Assembly (NCBI GenBank): GCA_013368325.1
Contig: JAACJK010000163.1
Location: 1,736,001-1,800,000 of the forward strand
Length of the DNA stretch: 64,000 nt
Source of the DNA: Ephemerocybe angulata
Lineage: Eukaryota > Basidiomycota > Agaricomycetes > Agaricales > Psathyrellaceae
Reading direction: 5' to 3'
In this document: piece after piece, positions 12,677 to 24,083 of the stretch
Position numbering within the stretch: the first letter of the stretch is position 1
How the letters are laid out: the number at the start of each line of letters is the position of its first letter
The notes under the pieces: generated by a model
What the model saw: the letters and a program-made list of their open reading frames with translations, nothing else
Database searches by the model: none
Told to the model about the DNA's origin: nothing
Position numbers and translations under genes: made by a program

Positions 12677-14426
12677 TTTGCTCCTCTGTTTTGCTTTTGC
12701 TCATCGTGAGCGGTTCTTATGACTTGTTATGATTCTGGGTTCTTTTCCACTTGGGTTCTGGTTTCGGTTTTGTCTCTTCACCTCTTCCTCTTCCTCCCCC
12801 CTTTCTCTGCAGACGACTCGTCTGCTTGAAACACATATTTTCCCCTTTTTCGCGGTTCTTGGTTCACAGGGTTGGTTACTTGCTTCAGTGTTCGGTCTAT
12901 TGGTGTCATCTTGTCAGGGTGTTCTGTGATTCATGATTCATACTCGGGCTTTTCGTTGGGTATCTCGTTACTTTGGTTTCTCTTTTACTGGGCTTGGGAT
13001 GGACGATAGTGATCTCATCTTATATACTGACATTCATACATATAACCTACCTCTTTCCTCCTTCCTTTCTCTGGGTTCAACGATTTTACTGTGTGCCTTC
13101 TAACGGTGCTTCCGGGTACTTATATTCGATTTAGTCTGGTTCTTCTCTTGGTTCTGTGGGCTTATAGGGTACTTTCCTGTCATTGGTAGTTACCTACGAC
13201 GTACGTGTATTGTGTGTATACTGCTCGGATGCCTCATCTATACAAGGCTTGTTTCGAGTGCTGCTTACTCTGTTTTAGCAGGGAGGGCTCAAGTCTCCTG
13301 TCCGAGTCGGTTTCCTCGTCGTCAATCGGGTCCGGTCGTTCGTGCTGCTCAAATTTCTGACTCGACTTCCTTGGCTTTGAACACTCGGAATCTGATGGAA
13401 CGTTCGAAGGGGGATTTTGATACTTTCTGGGGGTCTGGGCTGCAGTGTGATAGAGTCTAGATCCCCCAGATGTGGCCTCGTGGGGAGTGTGGCTATCAGG
13501 ATGATTGTCAGTCGGAGTACTGAAATTGGGAGGTGGAAGAGGGTGGAAGGTCCTGATAGAAATATAGTGTCTAATGGGACATCTTGGGGGATTCAGAGCG
13601 AGGAGTGTTTCGGAATTAGGGCAGAATTAGGGTCACGGGTGCAGAGGTCTAGAGTACATCCTTTTCTTGACGCACTGTGCTGACTTTTGTCGTGGTTGAA
13701 TGGCAAAGTTAGGATACCGAGAAAAAGGCTCGCTTTAAAGCTGTAGAATTATGATCAGCGAGCTTCATGAAAAGCGTACACTGATCTCGAGGGGCCTGTT
13801 CCCTGGCGAGTGCTTCTAGCGCAGCCAGTTAAGTGCTATCTACCACTGCGCTCTATAATGATGCTTCTCAAGCCCGCCTTCGTTTCCCCGAGGGTCTTGA
13901 TGATCTTGCGCTATTGAAAGCTTATCGAGAGAGGCGGAGATCATCAACTATCAGGCAACAGCTGAGTGCGCTTGCAGAGGGATAGAGTACGTGGTAGCAG
14001 GATGATTGGGAGGTACGGTATGGGTCCATATGTATGTAGGTAGGGCACCACTCGGATCAAGAAGGGGCGTTCGGCTCACGGCACGCGTCCAGTCGATTCT
14101 TGAAGTTGTGTCTAGGCTTGTTTGTAGGGTACTTGAAGGGAGAGGGAGGCATGCCGATGGAAGGTGCTCGCCGAGGATAGTAGGTATTGGGAGGGGTTCC
14201 GGATGCGATCCGTTTAAACATCTGGGTGGATCACAAGCGCTCGAGATGGGCACCACTCGAGTTAGGCCGTATATGTGTGCTATGAAGGTCCCACTGCCTG
14301 TCAACCTCCAGCGTCCGAAGCGACAAACGTGATTTTTAGACGGAAAAAAAAAAGAGAAAAGAGAAAAGAATCTTCACAACCAGCATCATGCTTCAAGCCT
14401 TGAAGAGAGGACGAAAAAAAGGAAGT
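12677..14426. other. Gene-poor interval
   Basis: The first several hundred bases are T-rich and look like 3' UTR of the gene ending at 12676. The remainder has only short frames with unlikely composition. An A-rich tract with AGAGAAAAG repeats lies at about 14341-14370, next to an isolated ACAACCAGCATCAT phrase like that in the module arrays. I see no gene. Confidence 0.5.
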
Positions 14427-14540
14427 AGCCCACCGCGAGGGTCGAACTCGCAGCCTTCAGATCGCCCAGGGAAAGGAAACCGATGGGGATGCACTCCCGC
14501 CTTAAGAGTCTGACGCTCTATCCGATTGAGCTAGGCGGGC
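14427..14540 (-). tRNA. tRNA-Lys(CUU) with a 40-nt intron
   Basis: Read on the minus strand, the acceptor GCCCGCC (14540-14534) pairs with GGTGGGC (14434-14428) with one G-U pair. The D-arm is TAGCTCAATCGGATAGAGC, a good A box. The anticodon stem TCAGA/TCTGA encloses U33 and anticodon CTT. The T-arm is GCGAG-TTCGACC-CTCGC, a good B box. The intron (14502-14463) sits at the canonical position after A37. The discriminator base is T. The mature tRNA would be 74 nt before CCA addition, and it decodes AAG, a highly used Lys codon in GC-rich fungal genes. Confidence 0.93.
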
Positions 14541-15074
14541 GCTGACAGTTAGGCGCCTGTAAGCTTCTTAGCACCAGCGCCTCGTTTCCCGATCAACTGG
14601 CCGTTCAACCTACCGACTGCCTCGTCCCCCGAGGGCCGAATCCCAACCAACTGCCTCTATCTGGGAATTCAAGGGAGCCGTGAGCGTCACAGCCATGTAA
14701 GCCTTTGTCACAACGGGACCTCAGGAGGTTGATAACGCGCTCGGAGGTTGAAACACGCCTGAGAGCCGTGTACGGCCCATAAAGCTGCCAAGGAAGTATC
14801 CTGGGCGCTCGTTGGGCGCCTAATGTCAGATGCAAATCTCATCATGTTTGCCTTTAACTTGAGCTGGTTTCTGGGATTGCCAAGGTACGGCTCTATAAAA
14901 AGCCTTTCCCGTAACTTCCGGAAGCTGCCTCGCTGCGGAGTGGTCGCGTGTTTATAAACACGGCAATATAAACTCTGCGGGTTTCAGGTATACTCCCCGT
15001 CAAGCCCGTCCAGTAACCCACGACGAACATATATAGGTATAGGTTCCTCGTGCCTTCAGAAATATCGGTGAACC
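14541..15074. other. Intergenic: tRNA to acyltransferase
   Basis: I see no gene. At 14803-14822 it contains the paired motif GGGCGCTC..TTGGGCGC, which recurs near 31348. A TATA-like ATATATAGG at about 15028-15036 lies some 40 bp before the next ATG. Confidence 0.4.
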
Positions 15075-16699
15075 ATGACTGCACCCCTTCCCGATCCATT
15101 GACCACGGCGTACTACCCTCTCACATTCCCTGATGTCGGGCAGCAGGGCGTGCACATGGCGAAGGCATGGCTCGTGGAAGGCGCCATCAACGTTGTGAAG
15201 ATTCAACAAGCTCTCGATAGGGTTGTCAAGAAGTGGCCCATGCTCGCTGGGAGGGTGGAGAAGACAAGCAGAAACGTGCGTCTTTCCCTCTTCCTAACGT
15301 GTGTGATTGCCCCTATTGTGTACCTTGAGCACTGATACCCGTCCCATAATAGCGATTTCGCATCCGCATACCGCTGGGTGACCTTCCGGCAGGGTATGAG
15401 GCCTACACCTTCACCAGCGAAGACTCAGAACTCCCACTCTCGCACTACATCACCCTCCCAATCCCGTCATTCAGTCGCACGCTCCCCGACACGCTCTTTA
15501 TCTCACTCGCCACGCGCAAACTGGCCCACAACTCAATGGGCCTCTCGACATACGCCACCAAAGACCTGCCACTCACGCATTGGCACGTAACGCGCTTTCC
15601 CCAAAAAGGAGAGGAGTACTCCTGCATTGGCATGACATACTCGCATGGAGTATTCGACGGGCTCGGCTCGACGTTCATTGTAAGGGCTCTAGAGGCAGAG
15701 CTCGCGGGAAGAGAGTGGGACGTTCCGGGACCGCCTCTGCCAATGGAACCTCGGGTGTATGATAATGAGCTCGAGGTGCTCCTGAGGAACGAGGTATCAG
15801 AAGCAGAGAAGGCGAGGGATAAACAGGGCGAAGAGCAAGAGAGCCTTGAGAGTATCATCGCGAGGTTCTCCGGGATGTGCGTCTCGGGGCTCTGGGGCAT
15901 GCTACTTTATATGGTGCGGTGCTTGTGGATTGCGTGGAGGGAGGTTCCCGCGCAGTATGGTGTTATTATCCCGTATCAAGTTCACACGAAGTTCGCGGAG
16001 GAGCTGAGGAGGGAAGCGAAAGCGGCAGGATTGAATGATGCGAGGGCTGGCACGGGGGACGCGATATTTGCATGGCTTCTCAAAGTGAGTTCAACACTTC
16101 CTTACTCCCGTTAAACGTACCTAAAAATTATGTACTAGAGCGTGTACACCGACACAGTAAATCCTGTGAGGCGCAACCGCACTGTGGGGATGTTCACCCT
16201 AGCCACCTTGCGCAACGAATGGGGCGGAAAGTTGACTTCATACCCGCACAACTGCATCCTCGGCACAAGCGGCAACCCCGCCCTCACCGCCGGGGAGATC
16301 GTCGCGCTCCCAACGCACCATCTCGCACATACGCTCGCGAAAGCGAGGCTCACCGGCTCGCGCCTACAGGATGCACGATGGTATTGGCGTATGTGGCAGG
16401 CCGCGGACAGAATCTGGCCTATGGGGATGGTGATCCCCGCTGGGGTGACGGACGATGCGTGGACGCTGACGAATGTCTCGGTCGCGAGGGCTGCGGAGAT
16501 TGATTTGGGACCGGCGGGAGGAGGGAAGACGCTCACGAATCATGTGTTTGGGCTTGTCCCAGTTGTGGCGCCGTTGCAGGTATGTATTATAAATGGCCGG
16601 TTAGGGAACGGGGACTTAGTGGTTACGTGTCTTGTTACGGAGACAAAAGGGAGGGCGATTGAGGAGGGGTTGAGGAAGCTCCTAGAGGAATATGCTTGA
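15075..16699 (+). CDS. BAHD-like (HXXXD) acyltransferase
   Basis: Exons 15075-15275, 15353-16084 and 16139-16699 (phase-0 introns of 77 and 54 nt) give 497 aa, typical for the fungal BAHD/trichothecene-3-O-acetyltransferase-like superfamily. The N-terminus (PLTTAYYPLTFPDVGQQGVH, then LxRVVKKWPMLAGRVE) matches the first beta-strand/helix region of the family. The catalytic motif is SHGVFDG, with His as general base. The second family motif DFGWG is not conserved; the equivalent position reads DLGPAGGGK. A hydrophobic stretch (LWGMLLYMVRCLWIAW) lies near residue 235 and may be membrane-associated. Such enzymes transfer acyl groups from CoA to alcohols or amines in secondary metabolism; the substrate here is unknown. 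No biosynthetic partner genes are adjacent. Confidence 0.85.
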
Positions 16700-17115
16700 T
16701 GGGTAGGTGATGCCAAGTGCACTTACCTGCTATGGGAGTTACTCCATTTCCTGCCATTTTCCGGATACTTGATGCATGTAACGAATATGCGCCCAACATA
16801 GTAAGTTGGCAGTAGAGATGATCAAACAAATTACAAATGTGTGCGAGACGACACCTAATAAAAATGAAGAATGGGACCCAGAGTCCAGGCACTACTTCGG
16901 GACTCAGAAAGAGAACTGCCTAGTATAGGCCGAGCCTATCTCATACCCTCCTTTGTAAGCAACCGCACTGTTGCCCGACTGCAGCCTATAAACCCCCGAT
17001 ATACCCATTTGCGAGCGCGATGAGAAGCTTGGCAGAGTCGAGACTTCCAGCTTGCCCTACTGTCCATGGGGGCATTGTGTAGCGCAGGCTATCAATATAT
17101 GTATGGTTGAGGGAT
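16700..17115. other. Intergenic, convergent 3' ends
   Basis: Between the acyltransferase stop and the end of the minus-strand repeat ORF I see only short frames and AT-rich sequence consistent with 3' UTRs. Confidence 0.4.
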
Positions 17116-17825
17116 TCAGAGACGAGTCACGGGAAGAAGTATCGAGCTACGCACAATTTGAACCTCAGGGGCAGGCACAGCCGCCGCGATATTATTGGGA
17201 GTTGGGCAGGCATTTCGGACTTCTACAGTTTCCAGGCTGCTGGCAGAATGCTCCGGTGTCGCACCATGGGCAGGAGTGGGAGTTGGGACTTCTACAGTTT
17301 CAAAGCCGCCGGCGGCATGCTCCAGTGTTGCACCATCGTCGATAGTGGGAGTCGGGCTGGCATCCCGGACTTCTACAGTTTCAAAGTTGTTGGCAGGGAG
17401 CTCTGGTGTTTCACCATGGTCGATAGTGGGAGTCGGGCTGGCATCCCGTCTTCTACAATCTCCAAGCTGCTAGCAGAATGCTCCGGTGTTGCACCATGGT
17501 CGATAGTGGAGGTCAGGATGGCGTCCCGAACTTCTGAATTTTCCAAGCTGTTGACAGGGTGCTCTGGTGTTTCACAATGGGTGGCAATGGGAGTAGGATT
17601 GCCATTCCGAACTTCTAAATTTGTGTAATCGCACATTGGGCTCAGACTGCCATCCAACGGCTGGTAGTGCACAGTGTCCTGACCAGGAGTGTCCGTGTAA
17701 TCGTACACGAGTCGACCGTTATCGAACATCTGGCGGTGCACAGTGCCCACAAAGGTCCTTCTGGTGACTTGGACCTGGCTAGGTTCAACTCCAACGCTTC
17801 GCCAAAAATCATCGGAGACTGGCAT
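17116..17825 (-). pseudogene. 27-residue-repeat protein ORF broken by a 1-nt frameshift
   Basis: A minus-strand frame starts at 17825 (MPVSDDFWRSVGVEPSQVQV). It has a unique region of about 70 residues containing FVGTVHRQMFDNGRLVYDYT, then 81-bp tandem repeats of a unit like ETVEVRDASPTPTIDHG. The third unit, near 17440-17450, is 80 bp long. That shifts the frame and leads to a stop at 17373, yet the original frame reopens and continues through further units to a TGA at 17116-17118. A one-base deletion, or a sequencing error, has therefore interrupted an otherwise coherent gene of about 235 codons. I do not recognise the family. No introns are needed. Confidence 0.55.
17219..17616. repeat. 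81-bp tandem repeat, about five units
   Basis: The phrase ACTTCTACAGTTTC, or close variants, begins at 17219, 17288, 17369, 17449, 17530 and 17611. The spacings are 69, 81, 80, 81 and 81 bp. The 69-bp unit has lost 12 nt (in frame) and the 80-bp unit has lost one nucleotide (out of frame). The units encode the 27-residue repeats of the minus-strand ORF. Confidence 0.85.
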
Positions 17826-19086
17826 AGTGAAGCTAAGTGAACGGCGGAGGATTCAGAGAATGGCTTCGGGACGTGGGTTAATATGTGCATAAAAATCTAC
17901 GGTGCTTAAATATTGGTCGCTTACGCTTTTATGATGTGCGATTGTAGGCAGGAATTATTGTTGTTATCGCTCGACGGTCAAAGCCGAGCGTAACGCGTAG
18001 CTAGGCGCCGAGCGCCTAGATACCAGTTCAGTTCATTTGTTTCTATTATCTTATCTTGCGTAGACCACTGGTACTTGGTTACGATATATTGACCACCTTC
18101 ATTCTTCTCTTTACTCTTATTATCTGCCTTATTTACAATAGTGGATTATAGTATAAATAGTGCACCATGTACTGTACAAACTCTTCAGTCTATTCTACGC
18201 GTTCCACTTCCACTATCATTTTTAACAGGAATACCCTTGTATCCGATTTTTTCTTGTCTTACTTCCCACCCACCAAATCAGAATGCAGCTGAGTAGAAAG
18301 GCACATATGTGTCCTGAACAATTGCCTCTCAAGTCGTCCAAGGCATGATACATACAATCAAACACACCGTAAAATGCACAACATCAGTAAAATATTGTAA
18401 AGCTACCATAGAGAAACAATCTAACACATTTGATTCAGTAGAGTTTGCATCTTTCACTTGTGCGAAGGCAGGGAATGTGCACACACCAGGGGGCTCGTGT
18501 GTTGTCCCTGCATTCTAGGCGTTGTCCTGTTATCCCCCCCGCCCCCTCCCCCCCAACAACAGTTTTATAAGGGTGTAAGGACAATAGCACGCAGAAAAGT
18601 ACCTTCAACTTCCGGGATGCAGACAAGGCTTTCTAGTCAATGGAAGAGCCAGGATGAGCTTTCGCGCGGAAAGGCAACGAAAACACACACTGACGATGCT
18701 TTCCCCCTTCGGTTACATCCATGAGGGGACCCTCATCCAATCAGTCCCTCACAGATACGCCAGAATGAGCTTTCCATACTTAGCATAACCATGAGGTGCC
18801 TCGGGGACGAGGACGCCATTTAAGCGCCCGCCCTGCCGCTCGCGCCGCTGACCAATTTAAAGCGGAGCGCCTTGGGAGCGCCCTTCGCCGACGCCACCAT
18901 CACATCCCCGTGCGGGACGGGTTGCGCACAGCCCTTGTGCCTGAGTGATGTTCGCTGAAACGGTGCCCATGCGGCGGTGCTCTTGCTCACAGGCCTTCTT
19001 CTTCGCTCCATCTTCGCCTCTGCGACCAGCGCTGGACGACATTCGCTACGAACGTGGGCGCTCGTGATCGAAAAGGATAGGATAGG
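17826..19086. other. Intergenic with a perfect hairpin
   Basis: No gene is supported. A perfect inverted repeat CTAGGCGC-CGA-GCGCCTAG lies at 18001-18019. A C-rich tract with runs of C lies at about 18533-18554. TTTAAGCGCCC near 18819-18829 is the reverse complement of a motif seen at several intergenic places in the window. Confidence 0.45.
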
Positions 19087-20019
19087 ATGGCTAGTGCTCC
19101 TGGACACGAGTATGATGCAGATTTGTTGAATGCTGCACCAAGTGTGGATAAGAGGAGGATTCAGGTGAGTTTGCTCGTTGTTGTTTGTGGTGTGGCGTCG
19201 TGGTTTTGCTGTCGTACCATCGCGTTCCGACCAACTACCCATAAACTTATGTCGAACGACCTCAACGAACGAGAACTGGGCCTTTCATACACCTCAACCC
19301 TGCGGAATGTGTTCTCCCTGAACTCAACTAACCAGTATTCTCTAATGTAGGAAGGTTACGATGCCGACATTCTCAACAAACCAGAGCCCAAGAAGCGCTC
19401 AACAGGCCCCGACGGCTCTGCCTCCCCCACACACGACCTCGAGCGCGGCGCCAACCACCCCGCGCGCTCACAGTCCTCTTTCGGAGGTGCCGCAGCCGGC
19501 CCCGCCCCCCACGGACGTAGCTCCTCCTCCGCCTACACCCCCGTCCCCACCGCCGAGAAAAATCCACTCAAAGGCGCTGCGGCAGTACCCTGGTACCGCA
19601 CCACGAAAGGGCTGGCCATCATCGGAGGTGTGTTGATCGTGGTCATCGTCGCCGCGGTCGTCGGCGGCGTCGTCGGGTCGCGGAAGAAGAATAAGGGCCA
19701 GGACGCGGGAGTGCCTCTTCCGGGTTCGCAGACGACGGTGTCGACCTCCACTTCGGTTGCGGCGACCAGTACTGTCGGTGGGCCGGGCGGAGAGCAGGGC
19801 GCTGGGACTACGGCGGCCAACCCGGCTGGGACGTCGACTGCGGCTACGGGGACGCCGACGCAGGCGGGAGGCCCGGATGGGGAGACACAGGGTGCGCAGG
19901 GCAACAATGTTGAGGTTGGGGGGCTTGCAGGCTTGCCGGATCCGAATGCTGGGGGTAGGGAGAGTGGAACTGGGAGGAGGAGGAGGTTGGTGAGGAGGAG
20001 GTTGGAGTTGGTTGATTGA
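19087..20019 (+). CDS. Gly/Ser/Thr-rich single-pass membrane protein
   Basis: Exons 19087-19164 and 19351-20019 (a 186-nt intron, phase 0) give 248 aa. Exon 1 ends just after YDADLLN and exon 2 starts with GYDADILN, so the acidic motif is duplicated across the intron. After a disordered Pro/Ser-rich region comes WYRTTKGLAIIGGVLIVVI, beginning a helix of about 22 residues (near residues 118-142). A basic stop (SRKKNK) follows, then a Thr/Gly-rich outer or lumenal-type tail ending RRRRLVRRRLELVD. The WxxTKG-helix arrangement resembles the proteins at 3190 and 11778. There is no signal peptide or enzyme domain, and function is unknown. Confidence 0.7.
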
Positions 20020-20639
20020 GTGTGGAGGTGCCGAGCATGTTGCGATGGGGGATGGATGGATACTTGATACCTTGGATATCGTGGAACGCTTTCGATCGAT
20101 CTATCTGCTTTATATTCCTTTCTTGCTAATATACCAGCGATTAGTGCTAACCATTACGACGTCCCTTCGCTCCGTGCCAGTGGGCTCCTTTCCCACGGCA
20201 GGTTTCTTGTCCTCCCAGTCTAGACCTTCGCAAGATACCAGCTATTTTGGAGATTGAAGCCATCTTACCCACCTCGGTCCTCCACCCATCTCAAGTTCGC
20301 ATATTCTTCTATCCCATCATGGACCTGAAACGGGCGGAACGGCATCATACTTCTAGTACTCCCTTTTCGTCGTGCTGCCTTCCGCTTCCTAGGGGCAAGC
20401 TAGTATCGTGTGCCGATGAGAATTCGAAGAGAAGCAAGGGCATGTATCAGGTAAGGACTGCAACGTGAGACTCGGAGTGGAGTTGTTGGCGATGAACAAG
20501 AGGCCATGTAGAGCCGTGTTCTGCGACTCTTCTTTGACTGTGCGCAGTCTGGGTCTTCCTCCCTCTCTCTCTCCTCTTCGTTTACTATAGAGGCTACATA
20601 CCCCATGTATGACCGTCTGACTATCTAACGCCTTTCGAT
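20020..20639. other. Intergenic between two membrane-protein genes
   Basis: The T-rich beginning fits a 3' UTR. The rest contains only short frames, some of which could be upstream exons of the next gene, but I cannot establish that. Confidence 0.35.
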
Positions 20640-22613
20640 ATGGACTTCGAATCGGAGGATATAAGGAGGCGTGTGGTTGATGCTAGGATGTACGAGGTTC
20701 GTCCGACCAGATAGACACCTCTACCGCCTGTAGGGAGCGTATTTACCCACAGCTTTTCAGTACACGAGCGGTAAGTCAAGAGCACACATACTGTCATGCA
20801 ACGTGCCACAAGAGTCAAGACTAACGGGACACAGCGATGCGGAACGTCATGCTCGTGCGCCCCTTCTTCTCCCTCTTCCATTGACGATCATCGTACTTAG
20901 CCACCTGCTTCGACAGATCTGCTACTACCTATCGACATACGACCTCGAGGTGCGCCAATCAAAGACCTCAATTTCTGCCCATCATTGACCAGGACTATGC
21001 ACTCGAATGCGAATAGATAACTAAAATCTGGCCCCAACCGACATTGAAACTGGGCCGTCTACTATTCCTGGCCATGCGCTATTCGAACGTCTTCGCATAC
21101 GCATTGGCCTGCATTCGTACGTCTATAACCTCGCTGTACCCTAGACAATGATGGATCCATTCTTGTGGGTTGCAGATAGCACGGGCAATCACGCAAAGCT
21201 GGGCGTGACGGTACGTGGATTTCATTCCAATATTATATCAGTTGGGCGGACAGTCTCACTCAAGGTTCGCTATCCATGTCGGTGCCCGCCATGTAGACGT
21301 GTAGTATAGTGAGGAACAGCGCCCAAGGTATGTTCTGCCCATTTTATTTATTTCGTGGGGTATAACCTCGAGACGCGATCATAGCTCTGGAGATCCTGAA
21401 TGTCACTTGTGCTGAAGGTACGTCATGGCGCTACGACTTCTTCTATGCCTCCCTCGGCTAGTGTTGAACAATGAACACTACTCTTTAGTGACATTTTGGA
21501 TATGCCTGTACGCGCTTCTCGGAGGGGGACGAAAGTGCTGTAGGATTCTAGGAGTCGCTTTCCTCGTACGTCGTCTTCAAAGCCCATAATACTCCCTCAC
21601 CCAAAGTCAGTGCATCTATAGATATTCTTCCTCCCGATTCAGATCCTCGATGGCATGTGGCGCTTCCAAGTGTCCAGTAAGCCGAAGTCGATACACCGAC
21701 ACCTCCAACGATCGTGCTCATCCATTCTTGGCAGGCATTCCCCTTTCACAAGCTCCAATACCTTCAGCACTGGGATACCCCTGCGCCTTCGAGGACCAAG
21801 TCGACTTCAAACTGTACGCTATAACTGGGTACATCGGAATGGCCAGGTCGCTATGTAAGTTGTCATTCCTCACAGGAGTCTCTACACCTCTATACAGTAT
21901 ACTATACGCTTATTGAAAATTCGGAACACTGCATATCCTAGTGGTGTTGTCGGGAACCTTAATTGTCCAGGCACGATGGGCTAGCCCGAGTGGGACTGAC
22001 AGTCCGCTGGTTGTAAGTATCATTCGGCGAGAGGGGTTGGGGTATTATTTCTCTGTGACAGGTGAGTGTTGATTTAGCTGGTCTCGACCGTCTAACTTTC
22101 TGATGTTATACCAGCCTTGTATTGTTCAATCGGGCTTTCCATCAACCAGTCCAGCACCGAGGTACACACGCTATCTTTTACCATGCACTGACTTGTTGTA
22201 ACCATAACGCACATGAATCCAGCACGCCCAAACGTGGGATCTCGTCGACAAGTGCGTAGCGTGCCACTCGCGATCTACCTTTAACTCACATAATTTTTCC
22301 TTTCTATCTCCTCAGACTCTGTAAACTGGCCTACCCAATATTTGCAGACCGCCTTCTCCTCCGCATGCAAACAGTGGACACTTCAGAAGCGCAGGACGCC
22401 GTTTCGGCGCTTATCTTCGACCTCAGCCTTGCGTATGGACCTGAACTCGACTTAACTTTCGATGAGCGACCGGGAGAAGATACAAGTGTAGCATGGGATA
22501 ATAGACTGGATGGTGGATATGAGCTGGAAGCCGCATCCAGTGCCAGGCGGAGAGAGACTGGTGATGAGGTGGGTTTGAGGAGAGTGGTGGTTATTGATAT
22601 GCAGCCGCCGTAG
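20640..22613 (+). CDS. DUF6533-type multi-helix membrane protein, many mini-exons
   Basis: The gene is cut into about ten short exons, so single frames are misleading. Joining splice sites gives the hallmarks of the basidiomycete DUF6533 family. YYLSTYDLE is joined across a GTGCGC...GAATAG intron to ITKIWPQPTLKLGRLLFLAM, the usual D-L-E-V..IW..W-type N-terminal signature. Further on, AEV is joined to TFWICLYALLGGGRKC, corresponding to the family's A-E....R-V-Y-A-L-Y-G segment. Additional hydrophobic exons occur at 21770-21850 and 21950-22015. The last exon (about 22316-22613) encodes LAYPIFADRLLLRMQ and an acidic cytoplasmic tail ending DMQPP. The first ATG (20640) and the N-terminal exon borders are uncertain. 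These proteins are predicted seven-helix membrane proteins without a known ligand. Confidence 0.6.
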
Positions 22614-22965
22614 ATGCGATCTTTGTTTTATTTTATGGATATGATTATAATAGAAGTGCGAACTCTTTCTGAGCACCTGGCTCTATTTCGCTGTTCAGCA
22701 TCGAGTTCGAGTTCGACTGGAGTCTCAAATACGCGTGCTATAATAGGAGCCGCAAGGGACGGCCGATCCGCCGGGTGGGCGCTTAACTTGAACGAGTCGG
22801 AGTCGACGAACCGCCGCGTTGAGGTAAACATTAAGTGGCCTGCGGTAGAGCTACCCAATGCAACTTGAGCTGTAGAGGAAAAGCGGTAGTAGTATTCCTA
22901 TAGTAATACATAAATGGTGGTACATGAGATCCGGTTAAGAGAAAATCGAAAGAGACGAGATAGCT

Positions 22966-24083
22966 CTAGGGATTCGTATTGTGAATCGGGGTGTTGCTTC
23001 CTTCATGCTGCCCTTGGCCCGGTATCGCAGGGGACATATAGCCAGGCTGCTGCTTGAAGCTTTGTTGGAAGTAGGTCGGTGAGGTATTCTATAAAAAAGA
23101 GGTCAAATTTCAGACGACCAGAAATCCGAGAAAATAGTGATAACACACATGGGTTTGGAATGAAGACATGTTGTTGTTTCCGCCAGTGTGCTGGGGGTTA
23201 GAGCCGAAGAGAGACGGTTGATTATTCTGCGTCATTGAGGTCGGAGACGCTGGAAGTTGGGTTGAGGCCTTGTCTCTCTGGTGCTTGCGCCGGGTAAGGA
23301 AAATGAAAACGAAGGCACCGATCAATGCGAGAGCAACAACACCCCCCACGACACCTCCAACGATAACCCCAGTATCACTTTTCTTTGCGCTGCTTCCAGC
23401 TGGGGAACTGGTTGTGGTTTGCGATGAGGTGGAAGTAGTGGAGCTTGAAACTGGGGTGCTGGTGGAGGCATCAACTGGTGTAGTGGTGGGGGTGGGAGGA
23501 GGAGGTGCGGACTCTTCTGGGCCCTTATCTAGTTGTGCATTTGTCCTGCTCCACCCGTCTTGTCCCTAGAGAGTCCAAATGTGTCTCTCGCGCGTAATAT
23601 CGGCGCTCAAGCATGAATACTCACCACCACGTCCTGGTAAGCCCAGTGAGGCACAGGATATCCTTGCGGCAAAGATTGAGGGAACCTGAACGACGGTTGG
23701 CAAATTGGAAGGTAAGCTTGATCGTGTGGTGCCTTACCTGCCGGTGTTGACAGAGCTGCAATTCTCTGTGAAAGGCGTCCATCTAAACCAGCGAATATTT
23801 CAATGTGAATGGCTACTGAAGGCGAATTTTGGAACTGACTTAAGGGCGCGCCTGGTTTGACATGCTGCACAGGCACATACCAAGGAGTAGTATACAGAGC
23901 TGCATATACAAGGCGTCTCAGTCGATTTCCGGGGCCCGGGATAGTGATAGTTGACTCGGAGAGGGACCATGCTAATAGCCGCTGAGAAGAAGTAGGGATT
24001 GTTATGCACATTACAGGCAACACCAGATAGGCGGCATACCAGTGGGATTGCAAACCCGTTCCAAAGCGGTAGCTACTACGCAA
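22966..24083 (-). CDS. Ser/Thr-rich single-pass membrane protein, 5' end uncertain
   Basis: On the minus strand, the 3' exons 23625-upstream, 23149-23565 and 22966-23088 join with phase-0 introns of 59 and 60 nt. They encode an extracellular-type region, then a Pro/Ser/Thr-rich stalk (TTTPVDASTSTPVSSSTTST). A helix (GVVALALIGAFVFIFLT, preceded by repeated VGGVV) and the stop-transfer RRKHQRDK follow. The cytoplasmic tail is Gln/Pro/Asn-rich and ends IPGQGQHEGSNTPIHNTNP. This architecture is common among basidiomycete wall-sensor-like proteins. The upstream frame is open to 24083, but I cannot identify a convincing signal peptide or first exon. Confidence 0.6.

Noticed and set aside
18533..18554. 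C-rich run considered as a telomeric or G-quadruplex relic
   Set aside because: It is a single short homopolymeric tract without TTAGGG-type periodicity.
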